Source: an uncultured Oscillospiraceae bacterium (GTDB lineage Bacteria > Bacillota > Clostridia > Oscillospirales > Acutalibacteraceae). From it: a stretch of DNA of 64,000 nucleotides. The position numbers and the translations under genes are program-made. How positions within the stretch are numbered: the first letter of the stretch is position 1; every line of letters begins with the position of its first letter. This document shows positions 8,846-18,136 of the stretch, piece after piece. The notes under the pieces are model-generated. The model ran no database searches. It worked only from the letters and a program-made list of their open reading frames with translations, and had not been told where the DNA came from. The stretch spans positions 1-64,000 of the forward strand of contig CASDTR010000012.1 of NCBI GenBank assembly GCA_949283785.1, written 5' to 3'.

Positions 8846-9090
8846 TTTCAGAGTCTATATAGCAAATATCTCACTTTTACCACTCTTATTGACCGTTTCA
8901 CAAGTTGATGTATGCATTTAAGCATCGGTTGTAAAGTAACCAACTTATAAAATTTGAGCTTCTAACTCAATCAATAAGGCAACAAACGTTGCCAATCGGC
9001 AGTTGACCCGGCTGTCCGTATGGCCTTTAACCCCTTCGGGGCGGTCAAAAATATTTGCATGGAAACTCTGAAAACCTCATATTTCCATGT
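8846..9090 (-). ncRNA. Large multi-stem leader RNA upstream of speD
   Basis: Three nested long-range pairings enclose the region. They are 9065-9073 with 8846-8854 (TTTCAGAGT/ACTCTGAAA), 9051-9058 with 8862-8869 (GCAAATAT/ATATTTGC), and 9042-9048 with 8889-8895 (TTGACCG/CGGTCAA). Inside are hairpins CCCC-GAA-GGGG, GGCAAC-GTTT-GTTGCC (8978-8993), GAGTTAGAAGCTC and a two-hairpin branch closed by AAGTTG/CAACTT. A consensus promoter lies upstream and a terminator downstream, both on the minus strand. There is no S-box, T-box or guanidine-riboswitch consensus. It may be a known large Firmicutes RNA (raiA-type is worth testing) or a new operon leader. Confidence 0.75.
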
Positions 9091-9096
9091 GAATTA

Positions 9097-9125
9097 ATTA
9101 TATCTCACTTTAAACATTGTGTCAA
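9097..9125 (-). promoter_or_regulatory. Consensus sigma-A promoter of speD leader
   Basis: On the minus strand TTGACA (9120-9125), a 17-nt spacer and TATAAT (9097-9102) match the consensus at every base. Transcription would begin near 9090, just before the first arm of the structured leader. Confidence 0.92.
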
Positions 9126-9282
9126 CAAAAATCGGATATTGAAAGTTTTCTTTGCGCAATGCGCAATAAAAAACATTTATCCAGAGTCCCGCCGCATAAA
9201 TTTTTCCGAAACAGTAAAACATTCGTCACGGCACTTTCATAAAATATTATCATTTATAATGTATAAAACGGGTGTTAATTTC

Positions 9283-9311
9283 TTGACAAAAACATTCCTT
9301 CGGTTTAAAAT
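9283..9311 (+). promoter_or_regulatory. Promoter of acn-icd-rex
   Basis: TTGACA (9283-9288), a 17-nt spacer and TAAAAT (9306-9311). It lies 50 bp before the acn start and fires divergently from the speD leader promoter. Confidence 0.85.
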
Positions 9312-9325
9312 TACCTTGTATGACT

Positions 9326-9343
9326 TTGTTAATTTTTTGAAAA
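9326..9343 (+). promoter_or_regulatory. Possible Rex operator
   Basis: TTGTTAA-N4-TTGAAAA, compared with the clostridial Rex consensus TTGTTAA-N4-TTAACAA (one perfect and one 5/7 half site). It sits between the promoter and the ribosome site of the operon that encodes Rex, so autoregulation by NADH/NAD+ is plausible. This is an inference from the motif and context. Confidence 0.45.
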
Positions 9344-9360
9344 AGTAGGAGGACTTAAAA

Positions 9361-11298
9361 TTGGGTTACACAATAGGTCAAAAACTTATTAAATCTCACC
9401 TTGTAAGCGGCGAGATGATCCCCGGCACAGAGGTGGGAATCAGAATCGACCAGACCCTCACTCAGGACGCCACGGGAACCATGGCTTACCTGGAGTTTGA
9501 GGCTATGGGCGTTGAGAGAGTCAGAACAGAGCTTTCTGTAGCTTACATAGACCACAATACTCTTCAGACGGGCTTCGAAAACGCCGACGATCACAGGTTT
9601 ATCCAGACCGTTACCAAAAAGCACGGAATTTATTATTCCCGTCCCGGCAACGGAATCTGCCATCAGGTTCACCTTGAGCGCTTCGGCAAGCCCGGCAAGA
9701 CCCTCATCGGCTCCGACAGCCACACACCTACAGGCGGCGGAATCGGTATGCTTGCAATCGGTGCAGGCGGACTCGACGTTGCAGTCGCCATGGGCGGAGG
9801 TACATATTACATAACCATGCCCAAAATGGTAAGAGTAAACCTTACAGGCAAGCTCTCCCCCTGGGTCGCTGCCAAGGACGTTATCCTTGAGGTGCTCAGA
9901 ATCATGTCCGTCAAAGGCGGAGTAGGCAAAATAATCGAATACGGCGGAGAGGGAGTCAAGACTCTTTCCGTTCCCGAACGCGCCACAATCACCAACATGG
10001 GCGCAGAGCTCGGCGCCACAACCTCCGTATTCCCCTCAGACGAAGTCACCAAGGCTTTCCTCAAAGCTCAGGGACGCGAAGAGGACTGGACGGAGCTCAA
10101 GGCCGACGCGGATGCAGTTTACGACGAGGTCATCGACATTGACCTTTCAGCCCTTGCTCCCATGGCCGCCATGCCCCACAGCCCCGACAACGTAAAGACA
10201 GTTACCGAAATCGGACAGATAAAAGTAAATCAGGTCTGCATCGGCTCCTGCACAAACTCCTCACTTTCCGACATGATGAAGGTCGCCGCCATCCTTAAAG
10301 GCAAGACCGTTCATCCCAACGTGAGCCTTGCAATCTCCCCCGGCTCCATGCAGGTCCTCAACATGCTCGCCCTTAACGGCGCGCTTTCCGACATGATAGC
10401 CGCCGGCGCAAGAATCCTTGAATCTGCCTGCGGCCCCTGCATCGGTATGGGACAGTCTCCAAACTCGGCAGGCGTTTCCCTGAGAACCTTCAACAGAAAC
10501 TTTGAGGGACGCTCAGGCACAGCGGATGCTCAGATTTACCTTGTAAGCCCCGAAGTGGCTGCCGCTTCCGCTATTACAGGCGTCCTCACCGACCCCAGAA
10601 CTCTCGGCGTTGCTCCCGTTATCACAATGCCCGATCACTTTATCATTAACGATTCAATGGTTATTCCTCCCGCTACTCCCGAAGAGGCTCCCGGTGTTGA
10701 AGTTCTCAGAGGACCCAACATCAAACCCTTCCCCGTAAGCGAGGCTATGGCTGACGAAATATCCGCCAGCGCAATTCTCAAAGTGGGCAACAACATCACT
10801 ACCGACCACATTATGCCCGCCGGCGCAAAGATTCTCCCCTACCGTTCAAACATCCCCTATCTTTCAAAGTTCTGCTTCGCTCAGTGCGACCCTGAATTCT
10901 CCGAAAGATGCCAGAAGGAAGGCAAGGGAATCATTATAGGCGGCGCTAACTACGGCCAGGGCTCTTCCAGAGAGCACGCAGCACTTGTTCCTCTCTACCT
11001 GGGAATTAAAGCGGTTATCGCTAAATCCTTTGCCCGTATTCACTGCGCTAACCTTATTAACGCAGGTATCATCCCCCTCACCTTTGCTGATGAGAGCGAT
11101 TACGACAAGATAACTCAGGGCGATATGCTTGTTCTCCCCGATATCCGCAATAGAATCGAAAAAGGCGAAGAGGTAACTCTTAAAAATACAACAACCGGCG
11201 AAGAATATAAACTCTGCTATGAGTTCTCACAGCGTCAGAAAGATATGCTCCTTGCCGGCGGACTTCTTAACTACACAAGAGAAAACGCAAAGAAATAA
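9361..11298 (+). CDS. acnA: Aconitate hydratase
   Basis: A 645-residue aconitase of the shorter Aquifex/Clostridia type that interconverts citrate and isocitrate. The [4Fe-4S] cysteines are visible in GSCTNSS and CGPCIGMGQ. The C-terminal swivel domain contains the GQGSSREHAAL substrate-binding motif. The start is TTG at 9361, supported by AGGAGG ten bases upstream. It lies first in an operon with icd and rex, which gives citrate-to-2-oxoglutarate capacity, mainly for glutamate synthesis in an anaerobe. Confidence 0.95.
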   Translation: MGYTIGQKLIKSHLVSGEMIPGTEVGIRIDQTLTQDATGTMAYLEFEAMGVERVRTELSVAYIDHNTLQTGFENADDHRFIQTVTKKHGIYYSRPGNGICHQVHLERFGKPGKTLIGSDSHTPTGGGIGMLAIGAGGLDVAVAMGGGTYYITMPKMVRVNLTGKLSPWVAAKDVILEVLRIMSVKGGVGKIIEYGGEGVKTLSVPERATITNMGAELGATTSVFPSDEVTKAFLKAQGREEDWTELKADADAVYDEVIDIDLSALAPMAAMPHSPDNVKTVTEIGQIKVNQVCIGSCTNSSLSDMMKVAAILKGKTVHPNVSLAISPGSMQVLNMLALNGALSDMIAAGARILESACGPCIGMGQSPNSAGVSLRTFNRNFEGRSGTADAQIYLVSPEVAAASAITGVLTDPRTLGVAPVITMPDHFIINDSMVIPPATPEEAPGVEVLRGPNIKPFPVSEAMADEISASAILKVGNNITTDHIMPAGAKILPYRSNIPYLSKFCFAQCDPEFSERCQKEGKGIIIGGANYGQGSSREHAALVPLYLGIKAVIAKSFARIHCANLINAGIIPLTFADESDYDKITQGDMLVLPDIRNRIEKGEEVTLKNTTTGEEYKLCYEFSQRQKDMLLAGGLLNYTRENAKK

Positions 11299-11315
11299 TC
11301 GGAGGAATTTTTAAA

Positions 11316-12488
11316 ATGCAGGATAAAATCGCAGCAGCAGTAGAAAAATTTGAAGCTCTTCTCAGAGAGCAGATTGAGCGTTCTGAAAAAATCAAGGAAG
11401 ACAGGGATTTCGTTGACTACTCTTCCCTCGATAAAATCGTCATCGGCGTTTGCGGCGGCGACGGCATCGGACCCATTATCACAAAGGAATCCGCAAGAGT
11501 TCTCGAGTACATGCTCAAGGACGACGTTGAAAGCGGCAAGGTAGAGTTCAAGGTCATCGACGGCCTTACAATCGAAAACCGCATCAAGGCCATGAAGGCT
11601 ATCCCCGACGACGTTATGGAGGAACTCAAGGCCTGCAACGTAATCCTCAAGGGACCCACAACCACTCCCCAGGCAGGCGGCGACATGCCCAATATCGAAA
11701 GCGCGAACGTTGCCATGCGCAAGGCCCTTGATCTTTTTGCAAACGTCCGTCCCGTAAAGATCCCCTCCGAGGGCATCGACTGGACCTTCTTCCGTGAGAA
11801 CACCGAAGGCGCTTACGCCGTAGGCTCAAAGGGCGTCAATGTAACCGACGACCTTGCGGTAGACTTCGTTGTCACAACCTCCGAGGGCTGCGACAGAATC
11901 GCAAAGCTGGCCTATGATTACGCCCGCAAGAACAAGAAGGACAGAGTTTCCATAATCACCAAGGCAAACGTCATCAAGACCACAGACGGAAAGTTCCTGA
12001 ACCTTTGCAAGAAGGTGGGAGAGCAGTATCCCGAAATCACAACCGACGAGTGGTACATAGATATACTTACGGCAAAGCTCATCGACCGGAAGCGCCGCAG
12101 AGACTTTAAGGTGATCGTTCTCCCGAACCTTTACGGCGACATCATCACAGACGAGGCCGCTGAGTTCCAGGGCGGCGTAGGCACCGCAGGCAGCGCAAAC
12201 ATCGGTAAGAAATACGCCATGTTCGAGGCCATCCACGGCTCCGCTCCCCGCATGATTCAGGAGGGCAGAGGCCGGTACGCAGATCCCTGCTCCATGCTCA
12301 GAGCTTCCGTAATGCTCCTTTCACACATCGACCGCCAGGATAAGGCGGACCTTCTCGAAAGAGCTCTCGACATCTGCATGACGGAAGAAAAGAAGATCGC
12401 AATTACAGGCCGTGAGGACGGCTGCACCTGCGAAGAGTTCGGCAACTATGTAATGGAGACGGTGCAAAAACTTTCAAGCAAAAGCTGA
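11316..12488 (+). CDS. icd: Isocitrate dehydrogenase (NAD(P)+)
   Basis: A 390-residue isocitrate/isopropylmalate dehydrogenase-family enzyme that makes 2-oxoglutarate, CO2 and NAD(P)H. Visible features are GGDGIGP near the N terminus, FRENTEGAY in the substrate loop, LPNLYGDIITDEAAE for metal binding and FEAIHGSAPR in the cofactor region. The gene lies 17 bp after acn with its own GGAGG site. Context (acn, rex) favours isocitrate over 3-isopropylmalate. Confidence 0.93.
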   Translation: MQDKIAAAVEKFEALLREQIERSEKIKEDRDFVDYSSLDKIVIGVCGGDGIGPIITKESARVLEYMLKDDVESGKVEFKVIDGLTIENRIKAMKAIPDDVMEELKACNVILKGPTTTPQAGGDMPNIESANVAMRKALDLFANVRPVKIPSEGIDWTFFRENTEGAYAVGSKGVNVTDDLAVDFVVTTSEGCDRIAKLAYDYARKNKKDRVSIITKANVIKTTDGKFLNLCKKVGEQYPEITTDEWYIDILTAKLIDRKRRRDFKVIVLPNLYGDIITDEAAEFQGGVGTAGSANIGKKYAMFEAIHGSAPRMIQEGRGRYADPCSMLRASVMLLSHIDRQDKADLLERALDICMTEEKKIAITGREDGCTCEEFGNYVMETVQKLSSKS

Positions 12489-12512
12489 TAGATAATAAGG
12501 ATGTGAATTGTT

Positions 12513-13154
12513 TTGGCTAAAAATGATAGCATATCAATGTCTGTTATAAAGCGTTTACCTCGGTATTACAGATTTTTGGGAGAGCTCAAAAACAAGGGTG
12601 TTACCCGAATCTCTTCAAGAGAACTTTCAAATAAAATGGGGCTTACCGCTTCTCAGATCCGCCAGGATTTCAACTGCTTCGGCGGCTTCGGACAGCAGGG
12701 ATACGGCTACAACGTCGAACAGCTCCATTACGAAATTGGCAGGATACTGGGCCTTGGAAACGGGTTCAAAACCATCCTCATAGGCGCGGGAAACCTGGGC
12801 AGAGCCATTGCCACCCATATGTCCTTTGAGGCAAGAGGCTTTAACCTTATCGGTATATTCGATAAAAACGAAGCCATGGCAGGAAATATGGTGAGAGGCA
12901 TCCCCGTGCGCCATACGCAGGTTCTGGATGATTTTTGCAGAGAGCACCACCCCACCGTGGCCGTGCTGTGCATCCCCAGCGAGGGAGCCGCCGCCACCGT
13001 CGATCAGCTCGTGGAGCTGGGAGTCAAGGGCTTCTGGAATTTCAGCCACTGCGACATCGCTGCCAAATATCCTGAGGTTGCCGTAGAAAACGTTCACCTG
13101 AGCGACAGCCTTATGACGTTAAGCTATCAGGTCGATTCAGTTATCAACAATTAA
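12513..13154 (+). CDS. rex: Redox-sensing transcriptional repressor Rex
   Basis: A 213-residue Rex. The N-terminal winged helix contains SSRELSNKMGLTASQIRQD and the recognition segment FGGFGQQGYGY; the C-terminal Rossmann domain contains GAGNLGRAI and senses NADH/NAD+. The start is TTG 12513 after AAGGATG. Rex normally represses fermentative and NADH-reoxidising genes when NADH is low. Its place behind acn-icd ties control of 2-oxoglutarate synthesis to redox state. A strong terminator follows. Confidence 0.95.
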   Translation: MAKNDSISMSVIKRLPRYYRFLGELKNKGVTRISSRELSNKMGLTASQIRQDFNCFGGFGQQGYGYNVEQLHYEIGRILGLGNGFKTILIGAGNLGRAIATHMSFEARGFNLIGIFDKNEAMAGNMVRGIPVRHTQVLDDFCREHHPTVAVLCIPSEGAAATVDQLVELGVKGFWNFSHCDIAAKYPEVAVENVHLSDSLMTLSYQVDSVINN

Positions 13155-13174
13155 ACAGGCTATCTGAGCCTGAA

Positions 13175-13206
13175 AAAGCCGAAGCTAAAAAGCTTCGGCT
13201 TTTTTA
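13175..13206 (+). terminator. Terminator of acn-icd-rex
   Basis: A 12-bp perfect stem AAAGCCGAAGCT / AGCTTCGGCTTT with an AAAA loop, followed by a T run, 20 bp after the rex stop. Confidence 0.92.
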
Positions 13207-13303
13207 ATCCCACGGGACGCAGCATCACAGCCCTATCTTTTTCATTCGCTTTAGGCTTTCGGCAGCATTCACGAAATAATGTATAACAAAACACAAGCCA
13301 TAT

Positions 13304-13333
13304 AAAAAAGCGGCCCATCTTTCGATGAGCCGC
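13304..13333 (-). terminator. Terminator of the lipoprotein gene
   Basis: On the minus strand GCGGCTCATC-GAAA-GATGGGCCGC is followed by six T, 37 bp after the lipoprotein stop codon. Confidence 0.9.
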
Positions 13334-13369
13334 AATTAAGCTGTTAAATTATAACCGCTCTGAGTTTAA

Positions 13370-14197
13370 TCAGAACTTATCTGTCTGTGTAACAGCAACC
13401 TTAGCTGAGCTGATCTTTACAACGCCGAGAGCTGTAGCGTTCTGTACGCTTACTTCAACCTTCATTGTGTATGTAGCGCTTACAAGCTTGCCGTCAGCAG
13501 TAACTGTAGCACTGATTGATCCGCCGCTGTAAATGAACTTAACGCTGTCAGCGGGAGAAAGCTTAAGTCCGCTGAGTGAGCTGTCGATATCAGCCTGGGG
13601 AAGCTCAGCAAATGCGCGTGCGTTTGCAGCATTGTTGGGAGCTGTCTCAGCCTTAACGTTCATTGTAAGAACCCAGTTGCTGCCGCTCTTCTTAGCTGTA
13701 ACGCTGGAGAAGTCGCCTGCCTGCATTGTTGTGTTGGGAACACCTGTAATAGCAGTTGCATCGTTGGGGTCGGGAAGCATTACGCTGATAGCGCTCTCAA
13801 GGATAGCGCCGCCGGGAACCTGAACAAGGTCAACAGCTGTATAACGGTTACCCTTAAGGCTCTTTGCGCTTGCAGTAGCCTTGTTGAAGAGAGCAACGGC
13901 CTCTTCCTTGGAAAGGCTTGTAGCGTCAGCAGAGGGAGTGGTAGCCTTTGTCTCGTCTGTGTCGCCGTCGTTTGCAGCCTCAGTGCCGTCCTCAGAAGCA
14001 CCCTCGGAAGCATTCTCGGAAGCGTCAGCGGAAGCATCCTCAGAAGCGGATGTATCGCCGGGTGTTGCTTCGTCAACAACTGCGTTTACAGTATCGGATT
14101 CTGTGGGCTCTTCGTCATTGCCGCCGCAGGCAGCCATTGAAAGAACGAGAAGCGCAGCAGCTGAAAGAGCTGCTATTTTCTTGAAATAAGCTTTCAT
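13370..14197 (-). CDS. Secreted lipoprotein, function unknown
   Basis: A 275-residue protein with a lipobox (LVLSMAAC, lipidated Cys near residue 23). A linker of about 75 residues rich in D, E, S, A and T follows, then a compact folded region (~residue 95 onward) predicted from alternating beta-type sequence. I do not recognise the family. It has its own promoter (TTGAAA-17-TATACT) and sits downstream of a two-component system, which might control it. The linker repeats (SEDASADASENASEG) are low complexity. Probably an abundant cell-surface protein; no catalytic motif is visible. Confidence 0.8.
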   Translation of the reverse strand: MKAYFKKIAALSAAALLVLSMAACGGNDEEPTESDTVNAVVDEATPGDTSASEDASADASENASEGASEDGTEAANDGDTDETKATTPSADATSLSKEEAVALFNKATASAKSLKGNRYTAVDLVQVPGGAILESAISVMLPDPNDATAITGVPNTTMQAGDFSSVTAKKSGSNWVLTMNVKAETAPNNAANARAFAELPQADIDSSLSGLKLSPADSVKFIYSGGSISATVTADGKLVSATYTMKVEVSVQNATALGVVKISSAKVAVTQTDKF

Positions 14198-14243
14198 TAG
14201 AATATCTCCTTTTAAAATATTTGTCGTATGACTTACATTTGAT

Positions 14244-14272
14244 AGTATAATAAACCGCCGTTAAAATTTCAA
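14244..14272 (-). promoter_or_regulatory. Promoter of the lipoprotein gene
   Basis: On the minus strand TTGAAA (14267-14272), a 17-nt spacer and TATACT (14244-14249); an AGGAGA ribosome site follows just before the ATG at 14197. Confidence 0.8.
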
Positions 14273-14413
14273 CCTCTAATTTATTAAAAAAAAGAAAATT
14301 TTCAGTTCAAATCTTGTTCACATTTTACCAAAAAACATATATTTTTCCTATTGGGACTTATGAAACAATTTTTCAGACTTTAAATGAGAATGCGGCAGCT
14401 CCCGAAAGCGGCG

Positions 14414-15115
14414 TCAAACCTGGGGAATATTAAACCTGTATCCTGTACCCCATACGGTTTCAATATATTTCGGATCGCCGTTCGCATCTCCGATTTTATC
14501 CCTGATACGATTTATATGCACGGTTATAGTGGAAGTCTCCCCCATTGAATCGTAGCCCCAGATTTTGCTGAACAGCTCCTCCTTGGTAAAGACTATGTTG
14601 GGCTTTGATGCCAGGAAATACAGCAGATCAAACTCTTTGTTTGTAAGACCTATCTCTTTTCCTGCAACAGTGACTCTTCGGGCACCATGGTCAATAAGTA
14701 TATCTCCGACTTTAAGAACCTCGTTGTTATGGCTCTCGCTTGATACAAGGGATTCATAGCGAAGAATATGAGCTTTTACCCTAGCTACCAGCTCAGAGGG
14801 ACTGAATGGTTTTACAACATAATCATCGCTGCCTAAACCGAAGGCTCTGATTTTATCAACATCATCCTTCCTGGCAGAAACAATAAGTATAGGTATATCT
14901 TTAACGCTTCTGAGCTTACGGCAGATTTCAAATCCGTCCATGCCGGGCAGCATAAGATCTATTAAAACCAGGCTGTAATTTGCATTAAGTGCAGTCTCAA
15001 GGCCGCTCACTCCGTCATCGGCTATATCGACCGAAAAATCGCTTGCTTCAAGATAGTCACGCTCAAGCTCCGCAATGGCGCGATCATCTTCAATAATAAG
15101 TACTTTCCTTTCCAA
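14414..15115 (-). CDS. OmpR-family response regulator
   Basis: A 233-residue two-domain regulator. The receiver carries the acidic pocket IIEDD, phospho-acceptor LIDLMLPGMDG (Asp53) and switch lysine DYVVKPFSPSEL. The C-terminal winged helix ends with TITVHINRIRDKIGD and VWGTGYRFN. It lies 19 bp after its cognate histidine kinase gene. Such pairs often act on envelope genes; the flanking lipoprotein and GHL10 lipoprotein are candidate targets, but no binding site is evident. Confidence 0.93.
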   Translation of the reverse strand: MERKVLIIEDDRAIAELERDYLEASDFSVDIADDGVSGLETALNANYSLVLIDLMLPGMDGFEICRKLRSVKDIPILIVSARKDDVDKIRAFGLGSDDYVVKPFSPSELVARVKAHILRYESLVSSESHNNEVLKVGDILIDHGARRVTVAGKEIGLTNKEFDLLYFLASKPNIVFTKEELFSKIWGYDSMGETSTITVHINRIRDKIGDANGDPKYIETVWGTGYRFNIPQV

Positions 15116-15134
15116 AATCCTTTTACCTCCTCAA

Positions 15135-16649
15135 TTAATTATGGACCGGCAGGCTGATAATTACGGTTAACCCGCCGCTTTCGTTGATTTCGGCCCTAAT
15201 GGTACCGTTATGGCCGATTACTATTCTTTTTGCTATGGCAAGCCCTAAACCGCTTCCGCTTTTTGTGGAATTGCTTCTCGCCTTATCGGTGCGGTAAAAG
15301 CTTTCAAATATTTTCTCAAGATCTTCGGGTGCAACTCCCGGTCCGTTATCCGCGATGGAAAGCTCGATATAATTTTTATTCCGTTTAAGGGAAACTTTCA
15401 GCTGCGGATTTTCACTGTTGTTGTATTTAACCGAATTTTGTACGATATTTTTCACAACACGCGTTATCTGCAGTTTGTCCACAAGCACAAACGTCCCCCG
15501 CGGACAATCATTTTCATAATAACATTTCGCATTTGAAGTTCCCGTAAGCATAGATAAATCAGAGCATTTATCATCAAAGTATGCCGAAATATCCATACGG
15601 GAAAAATCAAAAGTAAAGTTATCGGTTTCCAGCTTCGAGAGAAGGAACAATTCGTCTACAAGCTTGTCCATATCGCAGGCCGTGTCAAGAATCGTTTTCA
15701 GATACTTTTCCTTTTTCTCGGGAGTATCGGCGATACCGTCAAGAAGTCCCGAAACATATCCTTTAATGAGCGTAAGCGGAGAACCCAAATCATGGGAAAT
15801 ACCCGCTATCAGCTCCCTTCGGTTATCCTCATAGGCCTTCTGGAGTCTCTTTGACTGCTTGAGCTGGAGCCTCATCTGATCGAAATCCTCGCACAGGGCT
15901 CCGATCTCATTGTCCCCTCGGTAATCTATGCTGTAATCAAGATCTCCGTCCCTTATGCGCTTTGTAGCTATACTCAAACGGTATATGGGATTTACAAGAT
16001 CCCTGGACATGCCGTAAGAAAGCATAATGTTAGTAATAAGTATAATCAAAAGGGCCGCTATGGAGATGGGCACAAGTATACTGACTGTAAAATCAAAAAG
16101 GTCGTTGAGCATACCCTCGTTCGTCTCGCCGATTATATTGTTGAGATGATTGTTGCTGAAAAGTATCCTTAAATATCCTCCGCCGGATATGGCTCGGCAG
16201 CTGAACAAAATGGTACCGTCAGACCCCGTGTAAAATTCCGAGGTGTTTTTGGTGAATACATTATACTCGTCAGCGATTTCTACGGCATCCTGCTCCGTAA
16301 ATTCATCATTTACATATATCAGTTTCTCATTTTCAAATATGGCGACTTTTGCTCCGGTTTCGCTTATGCCGTCAATAAATTCGCGTATCTCAGCGTCGTT
16401 TATCATTTGCGAGGGCTCCCCCTCAAGCAAATCGTCCTGAATTTTATTGACGTACATCTGAAGCTGATAAACCGTTACAAAGCCGAGGCCCGCTTCATAA
16501 TTCTTGCTGATTTTTCCGCCTTCGTATGTAAACATAAAGCCGTATATGGCAAAGCCCAAAAAACCTACCGCAAGAAACGCACACAGGCACAAAATTATGG
16601 CGTTTGAAACGAAAACTCTGGTCCTCAAACCAAAACTGCTGTTTTTCAT
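15135..16649 (-). CDS. Membrane sensor histidine kinase
   Basis: A 504-residue kinase with two membrane segments (residues ~12-38 and ~190-212) around an extracellular sensor of ~150 residues. A HAMP domain (NPIYRLSIATKRIRDGDLD), a HisKA box GISHDLGSPLTLIKGY and a HATPase domain (NSVKYN, DNGPGV, SGLGLAIAKRIV) follow. It is encoded directly upstream of the response regulator. The ligand is unknown. Confidence 0.93.
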   Translation of the reverse strand: MKNSSFGLRTRVFVSNAIILCLCAFLAVGFLGFAIYGFMFTYEGGKISKNYEAGLGFVTVYQLQMYVNKIQDDLLEGEPSQMINDAEIREFIDGISETGAKVAIFENEKLIYVNDEFTEQDAVEIADEYNVFTKNTSEFYTGSDGTILFSCRAISGGGYLRILFSNNHLNNIIGETNEGMLNDLFDFTVSILVPISIAALLIILITNIMLSYGMSRDLVNPIYRLSIATKRIRDGDLDYSIDYRGDNEIGALCEDFDQMRLQLKQSKRLQKAYEDNRRELIAGISHDLGSPLTLIKGYVSGLLDGIADTPEKKEKYLKTILDTACDMDKLVDELFLLSKLETDNFTFDFSRMDISAYFDDKCSDLSMLTGTSNAKCYYENDCPRGTFVLVDKLQITRVVKNIVQNSVKYNNSENPQLKVSLKRNKNYIELSIADNGPGVAPEDLEKIFESFYRTDKARSNSTKSGSGLGLAIAKRIVIGHNGTIRAEINESGGLTVIISLPVHN

Positions 16650-16782
16650 ATATCACACCCGTCCGCAAACCAAGCTGATTTTACAGGTATTACGAATACA
16701 TTTTCTTTTTTCTCCGAAAAAATGTACTATGGGTATTATATCATATTTTTACAGACATATATGTAGAAAATTCTCCCTCTTT

Positions 16783-18069
16783 TTACTGCAATATGCCCAT
16801 TATTTTTTCTGTTTCCGACTTTAGGTGCTCATCTCCCTCCCTGTCGGCTATGCTTTTGTAAGAATACAGAGATATTCCGTCGTAATCGCACTCTCTGAGA
16901 TAACTTATCTGACGGCTGATTATATCGTCGTTATTTATCCATTCATAGCGTCCCGTATCCTTTTTTTCGCTCCGGGCTCCCGCATACTCATCCTCAAGGC
17001 CGCACTTATACAGAGCCAATCCTCCGTAAAGCTTAACGTGGCTCCCCTGCGGGACAAGCTCCGCCCATTCCTTCGCCGTTTTTTCAAAAGGCAATGTATC
17101 GTTCTCAAAGCCGTAATAAAGCTGCGGCATTATATAATCCACATACCCTGCCTTTGAGCACCACAGCTCAATATCCGCATAGAGGCTGTTATAATTTTTC
17201 TCCAGGTCGCCCGTGGGGCTTATTCCGAAAACCACATCGGGAGAAATACTTTTAATTTTCGCGTAAATTCCTCCCACAAGGGAACTCACCTGATTCCTCC
17301 GCCACTGAGCCTGCGAAAGCCCGCCTCCCGCCTGTGCGTATTTTTTATATTCCTCCCCGTCTATTTCCTCCCCCGTGTCGGGATAAAAGTAATCGTCCAT
17401 ATGTATCCCGTCTATATCGTAGGCCAGAAGCTCGGCAACTCCGTCCGTGACAAGCTTTTTCGCTTCCTCCTTTGCGGGATTGAGAAATATACCGCCTTCC
17501 GAAATATAGACGCTGTCTGCATCCTCCTCATACATTTTCCTCGCAGGATTATCCTCGCTCAAAAGGGATATGTCGCTTTTATAGGAAACACGGTAGGGAT
17601 TTATCCAGCAGTGGATTTGAAGCCCCAGCTTCCGCGCCTCCTGCGTCATTATTTCCAAAGGGTCATAGCCCGGGTCTTTCCCCTGTTCGCCCGTAAGATA
17701 CTCACTCCACGGGAAAAGCTCCGATTTGTAGAAGGCGTCACAAAAGGGACGCACCTGCACAAATACGGCGTTTACGCCAATCTCTTCGGCGGCTGAAAAC
17801 ATTTGTGACACCTTTTCCCTGAACTGCTCTTCGGTTCCTCCGCCCGCTTCCTTCATGGAAAGCTCATAGTAGTTGCACCACACACCTCTGAGCTCCCCGT
17901 TGTCCCCGTCAGTCTCATTTTCATATGTCTCGCCCTGAGTATATCCAAAATCCCAAAAATCACTGCCGCCCATTGAGTCCTTTGTATCGGCAGGTCTTTC
18001 GGCCAGACATCCGCTGAGGAGAAACAATCCCGTCACAAACAAAAAGGCTGCCCCGTAAATTCTTTTCAT
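16783..18069 (-). CDS. GHL10-family glycoside hydrolase-like lipoprotein
   Basis: A 428-residue lipoprotein (lipobox FLLSGC) followed by a short linker and a glycosyl-hydrolase-like 10 domain (YngK/UPF0748). Diagnostic segments are LRGVWCNYYEL, NAVFVQVRPFCDAFYKSE, LQIHCWINPYRVS, YDIDGIHMDDYFYP and FGISPTGDLEKNY. These proteins are TIM barrels thought to act on cell-wall or extracellular glycans, but their chemistry is poorly defined. The conserved DGIHMDDYF acid cluster suggests an active hydrolase. Confidence 0.88.
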   Translation of the reverse strand: MKRIYGAAFLFVTGLFLLSGCLAERPADTKDSMGGSDFWDFGYTQGETYENETDGDNGELRGVWCNYYELSMKEAGGGTEEQFREKVSQMFSAAEEIGVNAVFVQVRPFCDAFYKSELFPWSEYLTGEQGKDPGYDPLEIMTQEARKLGLQIHCWINPYRVSYKSDISLLSEDNPARKMYEEDADSVYISEGGIFLNPAKEEAKKLVTDGVAELLAYDIDGIHMDDYFYPDTGEEIDGEEYKKYAQAGGGLSQAQWRRNQVSSLVGGIYAKIKSISPDVVFGISPTGDLEKNYNSLYADIELWCSKAGYVDYIMPQLYYGFENDTLPFEKTAKEWAELVPQGSHVKLYGGLALYKCGLEDEYAGARSEKKDTGRYEWINNDDIISRQISYLRECDYDGISLYSYKSIADREGDEHLKSETEKIMGILQ

Positions 18070-18136
18070 AAAAAAAGCTCCTTTTCCCTTGACATATCAA
18101 TACCTAAATAATAGGATTATAGACGGAGGTGTTTTC

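Noticed and set aside
8846-9073. S-box (SAM) riboswitch before speD
   Set aside because: The conserved CTTATCAAGAG and GATGAAGCC elements are absent, though GGCAAC occurs in a hairpin.
12627-13097. Long minus-strand frame opposite rex
   Set aside because: A shadow of the GC-biased rex coding sequence; many such frames exist opposite real genes here.
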